Source: Kiritimatiellia bacterium (GTDB taxonomy: Bacteria; Verrucomicrobiota; Kiritimatiellia; UBA8416; YA12-FULL-48-11). From it: a stretch of DNA of 64,000 nt. The stretch is taken from NCBI GenBank assembly GCA_028716365.1, contig JAQUPZ010000009.1, forward strand, positions 1 through 64,000, given 5' to 3'. This document shows, in pieces, positions 45,377 through 54,835 of the stretch. Every line of letters begins with the position of its first letter. Positions within the stretch are counted from its first letter, which is position 1. The notes under the pieces were generated by a model. It did not search any database. It was not told where the DNA came from and saw nothing but the letters and a program-made list of their open reading frames with translations. The position numbers and the translations under genes are program-made.

Positions 45377-46324
45377 ATGGATGAATCAGAAATAACAGCA
45401 AAGAATGACCGGAAAAACCGGGAATGCTGCCCGGTATGCCTTGGAAAGAATTTTGTTCCCGAACGAAAAATCCGTGATCACATTGATCATTCCCTTTTCT
45501 CGGTCGTCCACTGCCATGACTGTTCCGTGAGGTTTATTGTGGATCCACCATCACTCGGTACCATACAGAATTATTACACAAACGATGCCGGTATCCGGAT
45601 GCATAAACAGGGAAGCGGAATACATCATAGACTTCGCAATCTGTTACTCAGGGATGAACTGAAACCTCTGACAAAAAAACTGGAACCCGGTTCGCAGATC
45701 GTTGATTACGGGGCCGGTGATGGATCTGTTTCGAAATTCCTTCATGACAGGGGATTCGAAATTTCTGCGTTTGACATGTATCCACAGGCGGAATGGCTTT
45801 ATCCTGACATAGAATACCAGCAGATTGACCTCAACATCCCCATCCCCCTGTTCAGAATACCCGGCAATGAAAAGATTACGAGAGCTGTTGTACTGCGGCA
45901 TACGCTCGAACACCTCTATGAACCGGCAAAGATTCTTTCCATCTTCCGGGACACAGGTGTAAATTATGTTCTCATTGTCGTGCCGAACTACAAATCCATA
46001 ATGCGACCGCTTTTGGGAGGAAACTGGTACTACTGGGACCCCCCGCGACATCTTCATTACTTCACTGAACGAAGTCTTTACTGTCTTGCCGAACGTTGCG
46101 GTTATAAACTCCTGGAAACCACCACCTATGCCGTGGACGAAGTCGTCACCAGCCTTCACCGGCGCATGCTTTTGAAAAATGAAGAAACACAAACAAATCT
46201 GACCCGCGCAGTCACTCGTATCACAGATCCCAAATCCCCTCTTGCGGCAATATCTTCTGTCATTGCATCGTTTTTCGGGAATTGCATAATTCATGCCCTT
46301 CTTGAAAAATATAAGCAGACTTAA
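45377..46324 (+). CDS. Class I methyltransferase with N-terminal zinc ribbon
   Basis: 315 residues from ATG 45377; a TTG 13 codons earlier is less likely and no clear ribosome-binding site is seen. The N-terminus has a zinc ribbon (CPVCLG ... CHDCSVRF). The SAM-binding motif is IVDYGAGDGSVSKFLHDRGF, followed by ISAFDMYP and VVLRHTLEHLYEP, the pattern of Methyltransf_23 enzymes involved in sugar modification. The C-terminus has HYFTERSLYCLAERCGYKL, also typical. It lies 14 bp upstream of a GT9 glycosyltransferase gene, so it probably methylates a sugar or lipid-linked glycan for the cell surface. Confidence 0.8.
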   Translation: MDESEITAKNDRKNRECCPVCLGKNFVPERKIRDHIDHSLFSVVHCHDCSVRFIVDPPSLGTIQNYYTNDAGIRMHKQGSGIHHRLRNLLLRDELKPLTKKLEPGSQIVDYGAGDGSVSKFLHDRGFEISAFDMYPQAEWLYPDIEYQQIDLNIPIPLFRIPGNEKITRAVVLRHTLEHLYEPAKILSIFRDTGVNYVLIVVPNYKSIMRPLLGGNWYYWDPPRHLHYFTERSLYCLAERCGYKLLETTTYAVDEVVTSLHRRMLLKNEETQTNLTRAVTRITDPKSPLAAISSVIASFFGNCIIHALLEKYKQT

Positions 46325-46338
46325 AGGAAAATCTTAAC

Positions 46339-47490
46339 GTGAATAAAACACCCGGCAGTTCGCGATTCCGTATACGTTTGCTGAAGATTATTGATGCAAC
46401 CGTTGGTTACTGGCTCTGCTGGATTCTGGGTTATATTGATTATCAACGTAACAGGGAGAAACCGCAGCCATACGCCACTACCCCGAAACGCATTCTTGTC
46501 GTCCGTCCCGGCGGAATGGGCGACATGATACTTCTTGTTCCAGTGCTTAAGCGCCTGCTCGAACAATTTCCGTCAGCAAAGATAGATATCATTTGCGAAA
46601 ATAGAAATATCGAGGTGCTTCGGCTGGCCGGATTGGAGAAAAATGCAATTGCATATGATTCCGGTATTTTCCGTACCATCAGCCTGTTACGTAATCAATC
46701 ATATGACATTGCAATAGATACCGAACAGTTTCACAATTTCTCTGCAATTATCACATTCCTCAGTGGTTCACCTGTACGTATCGGCTTCAAAATCAATCCT
46801 CATCGCAACCTTCTTTATACACACCTGGTCAACTATGATCTTGAGGGATACGAAGGCAACCAGTTTGCAAAACTGATGGAACCTGCCGGAGTAAAAAATT
46901 TCTCATATAAACTCGAAGGTTCCTTCGTACCGTCCGGAACAATGCTCCTGCCACCGGCGCAGGAGAAGTTGAATGGCCTTAAGAAAACCGGAAAAGTTGT
47001 GACAATACATCCGGGAAGTACTTCAAGATATAAACAATGGGACATCACAAAGTTCATCTCTCTTATCCGCGCCTTGATTTTAAAACACGGCTGTTCTGTC
47101 GCTTTGATTGGAAGTTGTTCCGATGCCGATCAAACAAGAACAATCCTTGAAAGTACTCTTGACCTGAAAGAGAAAATTGCCTCTTTTGTCGACAGTCTGA
47201 CACTTCAGAAAACTGCAGAACTACTCCGTCAATCCAGCCTTTTTGTCAGTGGAGATTCCGGGCTTTCCCACCTGGCAACAGCAGTCGGAACGCCAACCGT
47301 GGTGATTTTCGGGCCAACCGATCCCGCGAAATGGGGACTGCGTGATGCGCGCCATGGAATAGCACGAAAAAATCTGGCTTGTTCGCCCTGCTTTATTTTT
47401 GGATACCACAAACTTTGCCGCTCAGTTGAATGCATGGCCGGAATTTCCGCGGAAGAAGTTCTCGCCCTTTGTGACGACTTACTAAAGTAG
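46339..47490 (+). CDS. Glycosyltransferase family 9 (heptosyltransferase-like)
   Basis: 383 residues from GTG 46339, with AAAGGAAA about 9 bp upstream. The GT9 start is clear: ILVVRPGGMGDMILLVPVLK (about 50-70). The donor-binding half contains VVTIHPGSTSRYKQWD, and the typical end is LFVSGDSGLSHLATAVGTPT followed by VIFGPTDPAKWG, with a Cys pair in LACSPCFIFGYHKLCRSVEC as in many heptosyltransferases. GT9 enzymes add heptose or related sugars to the LPS core from ADP-activated donors. The first 45 residues include a hydrophobic, membrane-associating segment (IDATVGYWLCWILGYI). It is probably paired with the preceding methyltransferase. Confidence 0.9.
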   Translation: MNKTPGSSRFRIRLLKIIDATVGYWLCWILGYIDYQRNREKPQPYATTPKRILVVRPGGMGDMILLVPVLKRLLEQFPSAKIDIICENRNIEVLRLAGLEKNAIAYDSGIFRTISLLRNQSYDIAIDTEQFHNFSAIITFLSGSPVRIGFKINPHRNLLYTHLVNYDLEGYEGNQFAKLMEPAGVKNFSYKLEGSFVPSGTMLLPPAQEKLNGLKKTGKVVTIHPGSTSRYKQWDITKFISLIRALILKHGCSVALIGSCSDADQTRTILESTLDLKEKIASFVDSLTLQKTAELLRQSSLFVSGDSGLSHLATAVGTPTVVIFGPTDPAKWGLRDARHGIARKNLACSPCFIFGYHKLCRSVECMAGISAEEVLALCDDLLK

Positions 47491-47643
47491 TTCAGGGAAT
47501 TGGTTTCCTAATACGAACAGGCTCTTTTATCCTGAATCATCCCATTTTGCGTCATTGGGTTACAACTAAAGGTTACAACACCAAACCTTGACTTTTAGCT
47601 GTATGTTGCCTTTTTCTTCGTTTAAACTGTCACATATATAGTA

Positions 47644-47667
47644 GTTTAGGCGGCATGCCGCCTAAAC
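47644..47667. promoter_or_regulatory. Perfect 24-bp palindrome
   Basis: GTTTAGGCGGCA and TGCCGCCTAAAC form a perfect self-complementary 24-mer with no loop bases, 25 bp upstream of ATG 47693. It could be an operator for a dimeric regulator or a cruciform/REP-type element. Confidence 0.55.
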
Positions 47668-47692
47668 CATGTTTGACCTATGAGGAATAAGA

Positions 47693-48277
47693 ATGAATGA
47701 ATTTACCAACAGTGTAGTAAGTGGACTTGTTACTGCAATCGTCTGGGCCATGCTTATTTGGCTAATCAATCTCGGGCGTAATTTGATAGTCACTCATAGC
47801 CTCCACAAGAACATGAGCCGCATCGGCGTATCATACGGAAATGACGGATTTGGAGTTAGCCTCAAAAATGAGACCAAAATACCAATTCTCATTCGCGACG
47901 TAACACTGCTGACCAACAAATCAGAAGAAGGAATCGCGCTCCCATACGTTGAACCAACCCACGAATTCATGCTCACAGAGAAGAGAACACGACAGTTTCA
48001 ATCCTTCAAGTTCAGAACAATTGGATCTCCCGACATGAAAAAAGAAACGACTGCCCATGGATTTGTTGAGCTTCCTCCTTACACGGGTGGAATTTGGAAA
48101 ATCGAACCAAGATTTTTCCTGAATAACATGGACATACGCCCTATTTCTGCTCGCGCCACAGTCGAATACAAAACTTTTCTCGGCAACCCAAAACTGATCA
48201 TTGTGAGATCGGACGAGGGTAGCTCTCAACTAATCAAGGATATGTTCGCGGACTTTTTGAAATACATTGCACGATAA
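47693..48277 (+). CDS. Small membrane-anchored protein of unknown function
   Basis: 194 residues, with GAGGAA 6 bp before ATG 47693. One N-terminal membrane helix (VSGLVTAIVWAMLIWLINLG) is followed by a beta-rich cytoplasmic or periplasmic domain of about 150 residues (FGVSLKNETKIPILIRDVTL; PPYTGGIWKIEPRFFLNN). I do not recognise the family. It is more AT-rich than the surrounding genes and sits just after a perfect palindrome, which hints at acquired accessory DNA. Confidence 0.55.
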   Translation: MNEFTNSVVSGLVTAIVWAMLIWLINLGRNLIVTHSLHKNMSRIGVSYGNDGFGVSLKNETKIPILIRDVTLLTNKSEEGIALPYVEPTHEFMLTEKRTRQFQSFKFRTIGSPDMKKETTAHGFVELPPYTGGIWKIEPRFFLNNMDIRPISARATVEYKTFLGNPKLIIVRSDEGSSQLIKDMFADFLKYIAR

Positions 48278-48356
48278 GCAAAAGGTCGAACCATTTTCTG
48301 GAAGGTATTCGACGAACCTCGGCGGCTCATCTCAGCCTTCAAAATGATGTTCGATC

Positions 48357-49226
48357 ATGACAACGATGAAACACAATATCATTACAATGCTTTTAGTATG
48401 GGTCACAGTATCTCATGCGAACGCAGGGATACTGCTTCAGTATTTGGATGCCCATGAACCTGAATCAAACGGTTGGTCGTTGTTGGAGTCGAAGGAACAA
48501 CTCTCAGATGGAACTCATGTTTATCATCAGGAATTATCGGACGAACAACGTGATGCAATGAACTCCAAAGGTTGGAAACTTCTCATTAACCTGAAAGTTC
48601 TAAAATATCCCTTTGATACATCATCTCCATACGACTGCATTTTTGTCAATTTCATAGGGGGAAAGGGAGGTAGAGATGTTTCCTTAAGGTTCGGTTCTGG
48701 AAAGAGTGATGACAAACCATCGACTTTTGTTTGGATTGATGGCCTTAGAATTGCGCAATGGGGAACAGATTATCGACTCATTGAGGTTTCCTTCACTCCC
48801 ATAACCGCCAGGTATGGAAGGCTCAATATGTCAATAGATGGTATATCTCGGTACAATTTCAGCAACGCACCCTTCAACGGAAAGGGAACTGCATCAGTAA
48901 CATGGGGTGTCAGAGGCGTCCGATCTTCTTCGCCTGCATATTGGAAATTTGTCGAATTAAACTCCGAGAAGACCATTTTAACTGTACCCAGACTGGAGTT
49001 ACAGACAACTTCAGATGGAAAACTATTAGTCTCAACTGACAAAAGCTTCACAGACTGTAAGTACACTCTGGAGTATACCACGAACCTAGTCACTGGCGTA
49101 TGGTTACCTTACTGTGTTGTGTCCGGAATTGGCGCAGCAATCACATGGGCTCCGACCAACATCATTCATCGGCAAATGTTCTTCAGGGTGAGATCCGAGA
49201 CGATAGATGATCGAACCAAAGAATGA
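48357..49226 (+). CDS. Secreted beta-sandwich protein of unknown function
   Basis: 289 residues from ATG 48357 (a second ATG at 48366). The signal peptide ends near HANAG. Residues about 25-200 form a lectin-like sandwich (YDCIFVNFIGGKGGRDVSLR; RYGRLNMSIDGISRYNF), and the last 75 residues resemble the small C-terminal module frequent in PVC exported proteins (CKYTLEYTTNLVTGVWLPYC ... RQMFFRVRS). It probably binds a surface or extracellular glycan. No catalytic motif is visible. It follows the 194-residue gene by 79 bp and may be co-transcribed. Confidence 0.55.
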   Translation: MTTMKHNIITMLLVWVTVSHANAGILLQYLDAHEPESNGWSLLESKEQLSDGTHVYHQELSDEQRDAMNSKGWKLLINLKVLKYPFDTSSPYDCIFVNFIGGKGGRDVSLRFGSGKSDDKPSTFVWIDGLRIAQWGTDYRLIEVSFTPITARYGRLNMSIDGISRYNFSNAPFNGKGTASVTWGVRGVRSSSPAYWKFVELNSEKTILTVPRLELQTTSDGKLLVSTDKSFTDCKYTLEYTTNLVTGVWLPYCVVSGIGAAITWAPTNIIHRQMFFRVRSETIDDRTKE

Positions 49227-49325
49227 ACCGTATTCCAAAATGCACGCATTTTAGGAACGGTTATTCTGATCGTTAGGAGTACTTGCTTAAATCAGTTTAA
49301 CATACGGTTACGGCAAGAGATTTTC

Positions 49326-51836
49326 TTACTTGCTGAATGTTACACAGTCGTAGATGCCATCCTTGACAGTGGCGAACTGGCAGCGGCCCTGGACCGATTC
49401 AGTCATTGCTTGACCATTACAGGAGACGCGGAACGGCACGCTGGCAATAAGGCAACAGGGATTCCCGCAGAGCGACTTGATCCGGGCGTGTGTCATGACA
49501 CCCTCCCGCCACTCGATATCCACCTCGAACCCGCCACGGGTGCGCAGGCCACGGACGTGGCCGGACCAGGTCGCCGGTACTGCAGGAAGAAGACGAAGCA
49601 GATAAGTTGTCGATTCGTTTGCAGTACCGGAGAGATTGCCCCCTGCCCCTGAAACCTTTTCATGACTCTGCACGAGCATTTCGGCAATACCGGCAGTCGC
49701 TCCAAGGTTACCATCGATCTGGAACAACTTCCCATTCAGATCAAACAGGTTTGGTGCGGTATTACGCTTGAGCAAATCCATAAGCGTCGTCAAAGCCCTA
49801 TTGCCGTCCCGGAACCGTGCCCAGTGGTTCATGGACCAACCGCCGAACCAACTACCTGCGCCCCAATACGCCGCCGAACCGTGTGCCGCATGGTATTCGA
49901 TTGTCTTGCGCATTGCTGCCGCCAGTTCCGGGGTACCATCAAGCGTGATCTGCTCGCCCGGGTAGTGGGCATACGAATGCCGCATGTGTAAACTGCCATC
50001 TGACTTGACCGGCTCAGTCCACTGATGAATCTGACCGTCGCTGTTGATCTGCGGTGGAGCCAGCCGGGCCCGTGCAGTTCGTAACTGTGCTGCGAATTCC
50101 GTGTTCGTGCCGAGGATCGAGGCCGCCGAGGAAGTGAAGCCGAACAGGTCCCAGACAATCTGCTGAGCCATGGCCGTCCCCATAGCCACGTGGATATGAC
50201 GTCCGTCTGCCGTCTTGTAGCCGTGTTCCGGAATGACCGTCGGTCCGAATACAAGCCAGCCATGTTTCGGGTCCTCCGCCAGACAGTCGAGACAGAACTC
50301 GCTGGCCTCTTTTATTACGGGATATGCTTTTGCAAGAAATTTGCGATCACCCGAGAATTCGTAGTGTTCCCACAGGTGCCGGCAGAGCCACGCACCCGCC
50401 TCGGGAAACAAGCCCCATTGCAGTACTTCACCCATCGAGGTAAAACCCCAGATATTCCCAGCCCAGCTCATACACCAGCCGCGCGCGCCAAAGCACAGGC
50501 GTGCCGTACGCCGCCCCGGTTCGCGCATCGAGTCGATATAATCCATAAGTGGTTCATGGCACTCACGCAGGTTCGTGTTTTCCGCCAGCCAGTAGTTCAT
50601 CTGCAGATTGACATTCATGTGGTAATCGCAGTTCCAGGGCGAATGATAGTTCTCGTTCCAGATACCCTGCAGATTTGCCGGCAGTCCGCCCGGTCGCGAC
50701 GAGGAAATCAGCAGGTAACGGCCATACTGGAAATACAGCGCGAGAAGGGCCGGATCCACCGTCCCACTCCTGAGCGCGTCGAGGCGCTGGTCGATGGGCA
50801 GGGCGGGCGATTTAGTCCGGCCCAGGTCCAGTTCGACACGATTGAACAGTCGCTGGTAATCGGCAATATGCGCAGTCCGCAATTCCGCGTATGACTTCGT
50901 CGCCGCCGCTGTAAGTTGCTGCTCGCACAATACTGCCGGATCACCGCCACGGTAGTCCGTATTAGCGACAACCAGCAACAGGAGTTCGTCGGCCTCCTGA
51001 ACCCATACCGCGTCATGTTCACGAACCAATTTTCCTCCGGTCGGCAACACAAGTACCTGGCATTCGAACCGCATTCCCTTTCCTGACCACAGTTGTCCAC
51101 GCATGACCAGCCGGTTCGTGGCCGCGACCTCGACCGTCGCCTCACGCTCGCGCCGTAACCGTACAACGGCATCGATGCAGCGGGGACGGTCACCTTTCAT
51201 GCGAACCACCATTACTTTTCCCGGGGCGCTGACAAATACCTCGCGTTCATACCGGACCTGCCCGGAAGCATAAGGTGACCGGTGCTGATATGCCGTGCGG
51301 CAGATGGCCGTACGCAGATCAAGTTCGCGACGATAATCGCGGTATTGCCAGGAGGTACCGCCAAGGAAAAGTGTCAGTTCGCCAAGAGGCTGGTAATCAC
51401 CGAACGCGGAGTATGTACCGTCCCCGCTACCGGTCCCCCGCCCTTTACATCTCAGGTACTGTTTGGCCAGCGCCTCGGCCTCGGCATGCCGGCCAGTCAG
51501 GAGCAGCCGCCTGATTTCCGCCACATGCGCTGCGCCAGCCGGGTTGTCAGCATCGGTTTGAGGCCCGCCGCTCCAGAGACTGATCTCATTAAGTTGGATA
51601 ACCTCCCGTTCCGTACCGCCGAAAACCATCCCACCAAGCCGCCCGTTCCCTACCGGCAACGCCTCAAGCCACTCATGTGCCGGTCGCGTGTACCAGAGCC
51701 GCAGGTCATAGACATCCTTCTGATCCGTCCCTGACATACAGACCTGTCCAAATGCCATTAACAGAAACCCGAATATCAAGATTACAGGAAATTGTTTTCG
51801 GGAATGGTTTTTTTTTATAGGCTTGGCAACCAACAT
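49326..51836 (-). CDS. GH95-family alpha-L-fucosidase-like enzyme
   Basis: 836 residues with AAAGGA 8 bp before ATG 51836. The signal peptide is about 13-35. The GH95 N-terminal sandwich starts [20 protein letters not shown] followed by [10 protein letters not shown]. The (alpha/alpha)6 catalytic domain contains [20 protein letters not shown], including the Asn-x-Asn pair that activates water in GH95, then [11 protein letters not shown] where the catalytic Glu is expected, and [20 protein letters not shown] with the conserved Asp. Known members remove alpha-1,2-linked L-fucose or L-galactose by inversion. Such enzymes fit fucosylated plant or algal glycans. It is followed upstream by the VOC gene on the same strand, 26 bp apart. 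Confidence 0.9.
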   Translation of the reverse strand: MLVAKPIKKNHSRKQFPVILIFGFLLMAFGQVCMSGTDQKDVYDLRLWYTRPAHEWLEALPVGNGRLGGMVFGGTEREVIQLNEISLWSGGPQTDADNPAGAAHVAEIRRLLLTGRHAEAEALAKQYLRCKGRGTGSGDGTYSAFGDYQPLGELTLFLGGTSWQYRDYRRELDLRTAICRTAYQHRSPYASGQVRYEREVFVSAPGKVMVVRMKGDRPRCIDAVVRLRREREATVEVAATNRLVMRGQLWSGKGMRFECQVLVLPTGGKLVREHDAVWVQEADELLLLVVANTDYRGGDPAVLCEQQLTAAATKSYAELRTAHIADYQRLFNRVELDLGRTKSPALPIDQRLDALRSGTVDPALLALYFQYGRYLLISSSRPGGLPANLQGIWNENYHSPWNCDYHMNVNLQMNYWLAENTNLRECHEPLMDYIDSMREPGRRTARLCFGARGWCMSWAGNIWGFTSMGEVLQWGLFPEAGAWLCRHLWEHYEFSGDRKFLAKAYPVIKEASEFCLDCLAEDPKHGWLVFGPTVIPEHGYKTADGRHIHVAMGTAMAQQIVWDLFGFTSSAASILGTNTEFAAQLRTARARLAPPQINSDGQIHQWTEPVKSDGSLHMRHSYAHYPGEQITLDGTPELAAAMRKTIEYHAAHGSAAYWGAGSWFGGWSMNHWARFRDGNRALTTLMDLLKRNTAPNLFDLNGKLFQIDGNLGATAGIAEMLVQSHEKVSGAGGNLSGTANESTTYLLRLLPAVPATWSGHVRGLRTRGGFEVDIEWREGVMTHARIKSLCGNPCCLIASVPFRVSCNGQAMTESVQGRCQFATVKDGIYDCVTFSK

Positions 51837-51862
51837 CCTGGGATCCTTTCAGTCTTTTTTCT

Positions 51863-52321
51863 TCAGCAATATAATTCCCACTTCTGTAATTCGATGATAT
51901 TTCCTTCAGGGTCGGTCAGATAAACAAGGTTGATTCTACCAACACCGGGAATTTCCGTGGTGACCATATCGCCCACGCATCCGCCGCCCGCGGCAATCAC
52001 CGCATCTTTTGCTGTTTGTACGTTATCAACCTCGAATGCCAGATGCGCAAGGCCGGGACGATTGATTGCTGTTACCGGTCGTTCTTCTGCTATGTTGTAC
52101 TGAAATATTTCAAGCGTGGGGCCATCCTCACCATAGCCCGGAAGGCGCAGATGGATGCCGCGGACGGCAGCGCCGGTCACTCCTGTACATCGTTCCACCC
52201 ATTCGCCGGCATTAGATCGCTCTGGAGGAATTGGAACACAGCCGAAAAATTTTTCGTAAAACTCAGCGAGCTTTCGCCAATCCCGGGCAACGATATTGGT
52301 GTGCTTGTATTTTGCTCTCAT
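51863..52321 (-). CDS. VOC superfamily (glyoxalase/dioxygenase-like) protein
   Basis: 152 residues with AAAGGAA before ATG 52321. It has two beta-alpha-beta-beta-beta modules: KYKHTNIVARDWRKLAEFYE with the first metal His, and RPGLAHLAFEVDNVQTAKDA, then RINLVYLTDPEGNIIELQKW with the final metal Glu. The family includes glyoxalases, epimerases and resistance proteins; this one is not assignable. It is probably cytoplasmic. It lies 26 bp upstream of the GH95 gene on the same strand and may be co-transcribed, so a role in sugar metabolism is possible. Confidence 0.85.
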   Translation of the reverse strand: MRAKYKHTNIVARDWRKLAEFYEKFFGCVPIPPERSNAGEWVERCTGVTGAAVRGIHLRLPGYGEDGPTLEIFQYNIAEERPVTAINRPGLAHLAFEVDNVQTAKDAVIAAGGGCVGDMVTTEIPGVGRINLVYLTDPEGNIIELQKWELYC

Positions 52322-52436
52322 AGATTCCTTTCAAAGTGAGTTAACGCCCACATCCAAAAGAAATCAACCACGGATTACATCGACTCGTACCAACGTAGCC
52401 ATGCGAAACCGGATGACACGGATTAAAAGACAAAAA

Positions 52437-52566
52437 TGTAGCCACGGCGTCCCGACATCCGGAGAGTCGGGACCGTGTCTTCAAGACGCCCCGGCACAGC
52501 GGGGCGGCTACAGTTTGGTTGTGGCCAGAGGTCGCGCTGTATAACCCGCCTGCCGGGGCGGGCAGG
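52437..52566. repeat. Palindromic repeat element with nested hairpins
   Basis: TGTAGCC (52437) and GGCTACA (ending 52512) enclose two inner stems (CCCGAC/GTCGGG and GCCCCG/CGGGGC). A further hairpin CCTGCC-GGGGCG-GGCAGG stands at 52549-52566. It is a REP/MITE-like element. The rest of the 423-bp spacer, 52322-52436 and 52567-52744, is AT-rich and holds no gene; it probably contains the promoter for the sigma gene. Confidence 0.6.
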
Positions 52567-52744
52567 TTCGTGGTTAATTATTGGTTGTTGATTTGCGGAT
52601 ATATTGGCAAAATCGAACAAGTAATTGAATTAGAGAAGGTTATACGATAAGATAGCAAATGATAAAAGCTCCGGATATTTGATAAAACTGTAACAAACTG
52701 TCGCTAAAAAGACATTATACATATGGAAACACGGATCAGGAGTC

Positions 52745-53314
52745 ATGGAAAACAACAATATTGATGATTTTGTAAAAAAGACTCTTGAAGGGGACCTGGA
52801 AAGTTACCGGAAGGTGATTGAATCTTTTGAACCCAGGGTCAGGGTGGTAATTGCAAGCATGGTTCCGGATTCAAGCCTGGTTGATGATCTGACGCAGGAG
52901 GTCTTTATCATAGCATATCAGAAATTATCAACTTACAAGCCGGACACCCAGATGGGTTCCTGGCTGGCGCAGATCGCCCGGAATGTTGCACAGAATGAAC
53001 GGCGCCGGTGGTACCGCAAGAACGACATGAAAGAACGTTACCGGGCCGAGATAGAGAAGAGAATAGAAGTTGATATCGACAGGATGGCAGGTTCATTACG
53101 CGGTGACGTACTGGATGCATTACAGCAATGTATAAAACTACTGAATGAGACAGCGCACAAAATGATCGATGGATTTTATTTCAAAGAAATGGCTGTAAAA
53201 GAACTGGCAGACAACTTTTCCATGACGGCCGGGGCTGTGCGCGTCATACTCTGCCGTGCAAGGCAATCAATAGCTGAATGCCTGCAGCGAAAAGGAAGTT
53301 TAAGCAATGGCTGA
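52745..53314 (+). CDS. ECF sigma-70 family RNA polymerase sigma factor
   Basis: 189 residues with AGGAG just before ATG 52745. Region 2 (about 25-95) has SSLVDDLTQEVFIIAYQKLS and KPDTQMGSWLAQIARNVAQN. Region 4 (about 130-180) has FYFKEMAVKELADNFSMTAG and VRVILCRARQSIAECL, the promoter -35 reading helix. Regions 1 and 3 are absent, as in ECF factors. The next gene, a FecR-type protein, overlaps its end by 8 bp, so the pair forms a signal-transduction unit in which the partner holds the sigma factor until an outside signal arrives. PVC genomes have many such pairs. Its targets are unknown. Confidence 0.92.
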   Translation: MENNNIDDFVKKTLEGDLESYRKVIESFEPRVRVVIASMVPDSSLVDDLTQEVFIIAYQKLSTYKPDTQMGSWLAQIARNVAQNERRRWYRKNDMKERYRAEIEKRIEVDIDRMAGSLRGDVLDALQQCIKLLNETAHKMIDGFYFKEMAVKELADNFSMTAGAVRVILCRARQSIAECLQRKGSLSNG

Positions 53315-54713
53315 TGATTCTTTCATACATCTTGTGGATGGTTATCTTGACGGGAAACTTGACAAGGATGACCTCAAGCGGTTTCTCGCAATGATCGAGG
53401 AATCCCCGGAGAACAGGGAGATCCTCGCTCAAAATGCCATAATCAGCCGCCTGATCCTGACTGCAAAACGTAATCCTGTTTCCATTGAACAGATACTGAT
53501 GGCCCTGCCCCGGCACGGCGACACTGCGAAACTGATTATTGACCAGATACGCAGCAACGAGGAAATGATTGTGCAGAACGGTAAAGCCAAAGCCGCGCAG
53601 ATCAGGAAAAACGGCATGAACGGCCAGAAAAAGCCTACGAGCAAATTCCGGAAACCTTCACTAAAAATTGAATCAGAAACATCAGGCATTGTCTTCTTTT
53701 TCCGGACTGTTACTGCTCTTGCGGCATGCGCTCTCATTGCCTTTGGTATCTGGAAATATGTACACCAGTTATCCGTATCTCCCGGTCCGATTATCGCCAC
53801 ACTTGATGGCAGGGGCGATATCCTGATCAGACGGGGAAATATGCCTGTTCCGGGAAAAATCAATACGCCGATTTACAACGGGGACTCCATTCTCGTGGGA
53901 CTTCAGGCCATGGCAGTGGTACGTTACAACAATGAAAATACGGTATTGAAAATCCAGGAAGGGACCCTGCTTAAGGTGGAAAACAAAAATGACGCAAAGG
54001 GTGTTTTCCTCAAACAGGGAACAATCGTTGCCAGTGTTGCGCCCCAGCCCAAAGACCTGCCGATGACCCTGACGACGCCAAAGGCCTGCGCTACTGTTAT
54101 TGGAACCAGATTCAGTCTGCAGAGTTCGGAAGTGACAACATTCCTGGACGTTACTTCCGGTAAAGTGCGCGTTACGCGCAATGCCGACAATCTTTCCGCG
54201 GAAGTGTCGACGGGAAACAGGATAGAGGTTACCGACAATGTCCCACTCACCATTCAACCCGCGCAGACCATGGTACTGGGTCATCTTGGCGGAAAACAAG
54301 TGGAAGAAATGTTCCAAACCATGACCACGGCCCGGGCATTTGGCATAAATACGCTGACATTGAATGTCACATCCATGGATCACACTACCCTGCCGGAGTC
54401 GCTCAGACAGGCAATAGCCACAGCGCACCGGGCCAACATAAAGTTCTACGCAAAACTGGACATACCAAAAGACCTGGCCGGTAATTACGACAACTTCATG
54501 ATTCCTCTGAAAAACAAGTTATCCCAGATTGTCCTGGACTATAATTTTGACGGGGTATACGTGGCACGACCGCATCAGATGATGGCCAACGGAGACCTGT
54601 TTAAACGAGTCATGAACGACATCTGCCTGGCCGTAAATAACACAGGTGTTCCCGTCGAAACTGGCATACAACGCGAAATAAGCACTAACGACACGTGGTT
54701 CATCGGATACTGA
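53307..54713 (+). CDS. FecR-domain anti-sigma-like protein with glycosidase-like C-terminus
   Basis: 468 residues. ATG 53307 overlaps the sigma gene by 8 bp. The cytoplasmic N-terminal 130 residues start with an anti-sigma-like helical region (HLVDGYLDGKLDKDDLKRFL). One membrane helix follows (about 132-150, VTALAACALIAFGIWKYV). The periplasmic FecR domain (about 160-330) has ARGDILIRRGNM-type strands, GDSILVGLQAMAVVRYNNEN and TTPKACATVIGTRFSL. The last 130 residues look like part of a beta/alpha barrel (FGINTLTLNVTSMDHTTLPE; QAIATAHRANIKFYAKLDIP; LDYNFDGVYVARPH), similar in pattern to glycosyl-hydrolase-like GHL proteins. This extension is unusual for FecR proteins and may sense a glycan. 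Confidence 0.8.
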   Translation: MADDSFIHLVDGYLDGKLDKDDLKRFLAMIEESPENREILAQNAIISRLILTAKRNPVSIEQILMALPRHGDTAKLIIDQIRSNEEMIVQNGKAKAAQIRKNGMNGQKKPTSKFRKPSLKIESETSGIVFFFRTVTALAACALIAFGIWKYVHQLSVSPGPIIATLDGRGDILIRRGNMPVPGKINTPIYNGDSILVGLQAMAVVRYNNENTVLKIQEGTLLKVENKNDAKGVFLKQGTIVASVAPQPKDLPMTLTTPKACATVIGTRFSLQSSEVTTFLDVTSGKVRVTRNADNLSAEVSTGNRIEVTDNVPLTIQPAQTMVLGHLGGKQVEEMFQTMTTARAFGINTLTLNVTSMDHTTLPESLRQAIATAHRANIKFYAKLDIPKDLAGNYDNFMIPLKNKLSQIVLDYNFDGVYVARPHQMMANGDLFKRVMNDICLAVNNTGVPVETGIQREISTNDTWFIGY

Positions 54714-54835
54714 CAGTCCCGGCAGATAGAATCCTTCGTGGTCTTCGTGACAGGATATTGAATTACGTTGTTTCGCTTGACTGCAAATATTTATCGGATA
54801 TTCTGGATTGAGACAATATGGAGGAAAGAATAATC

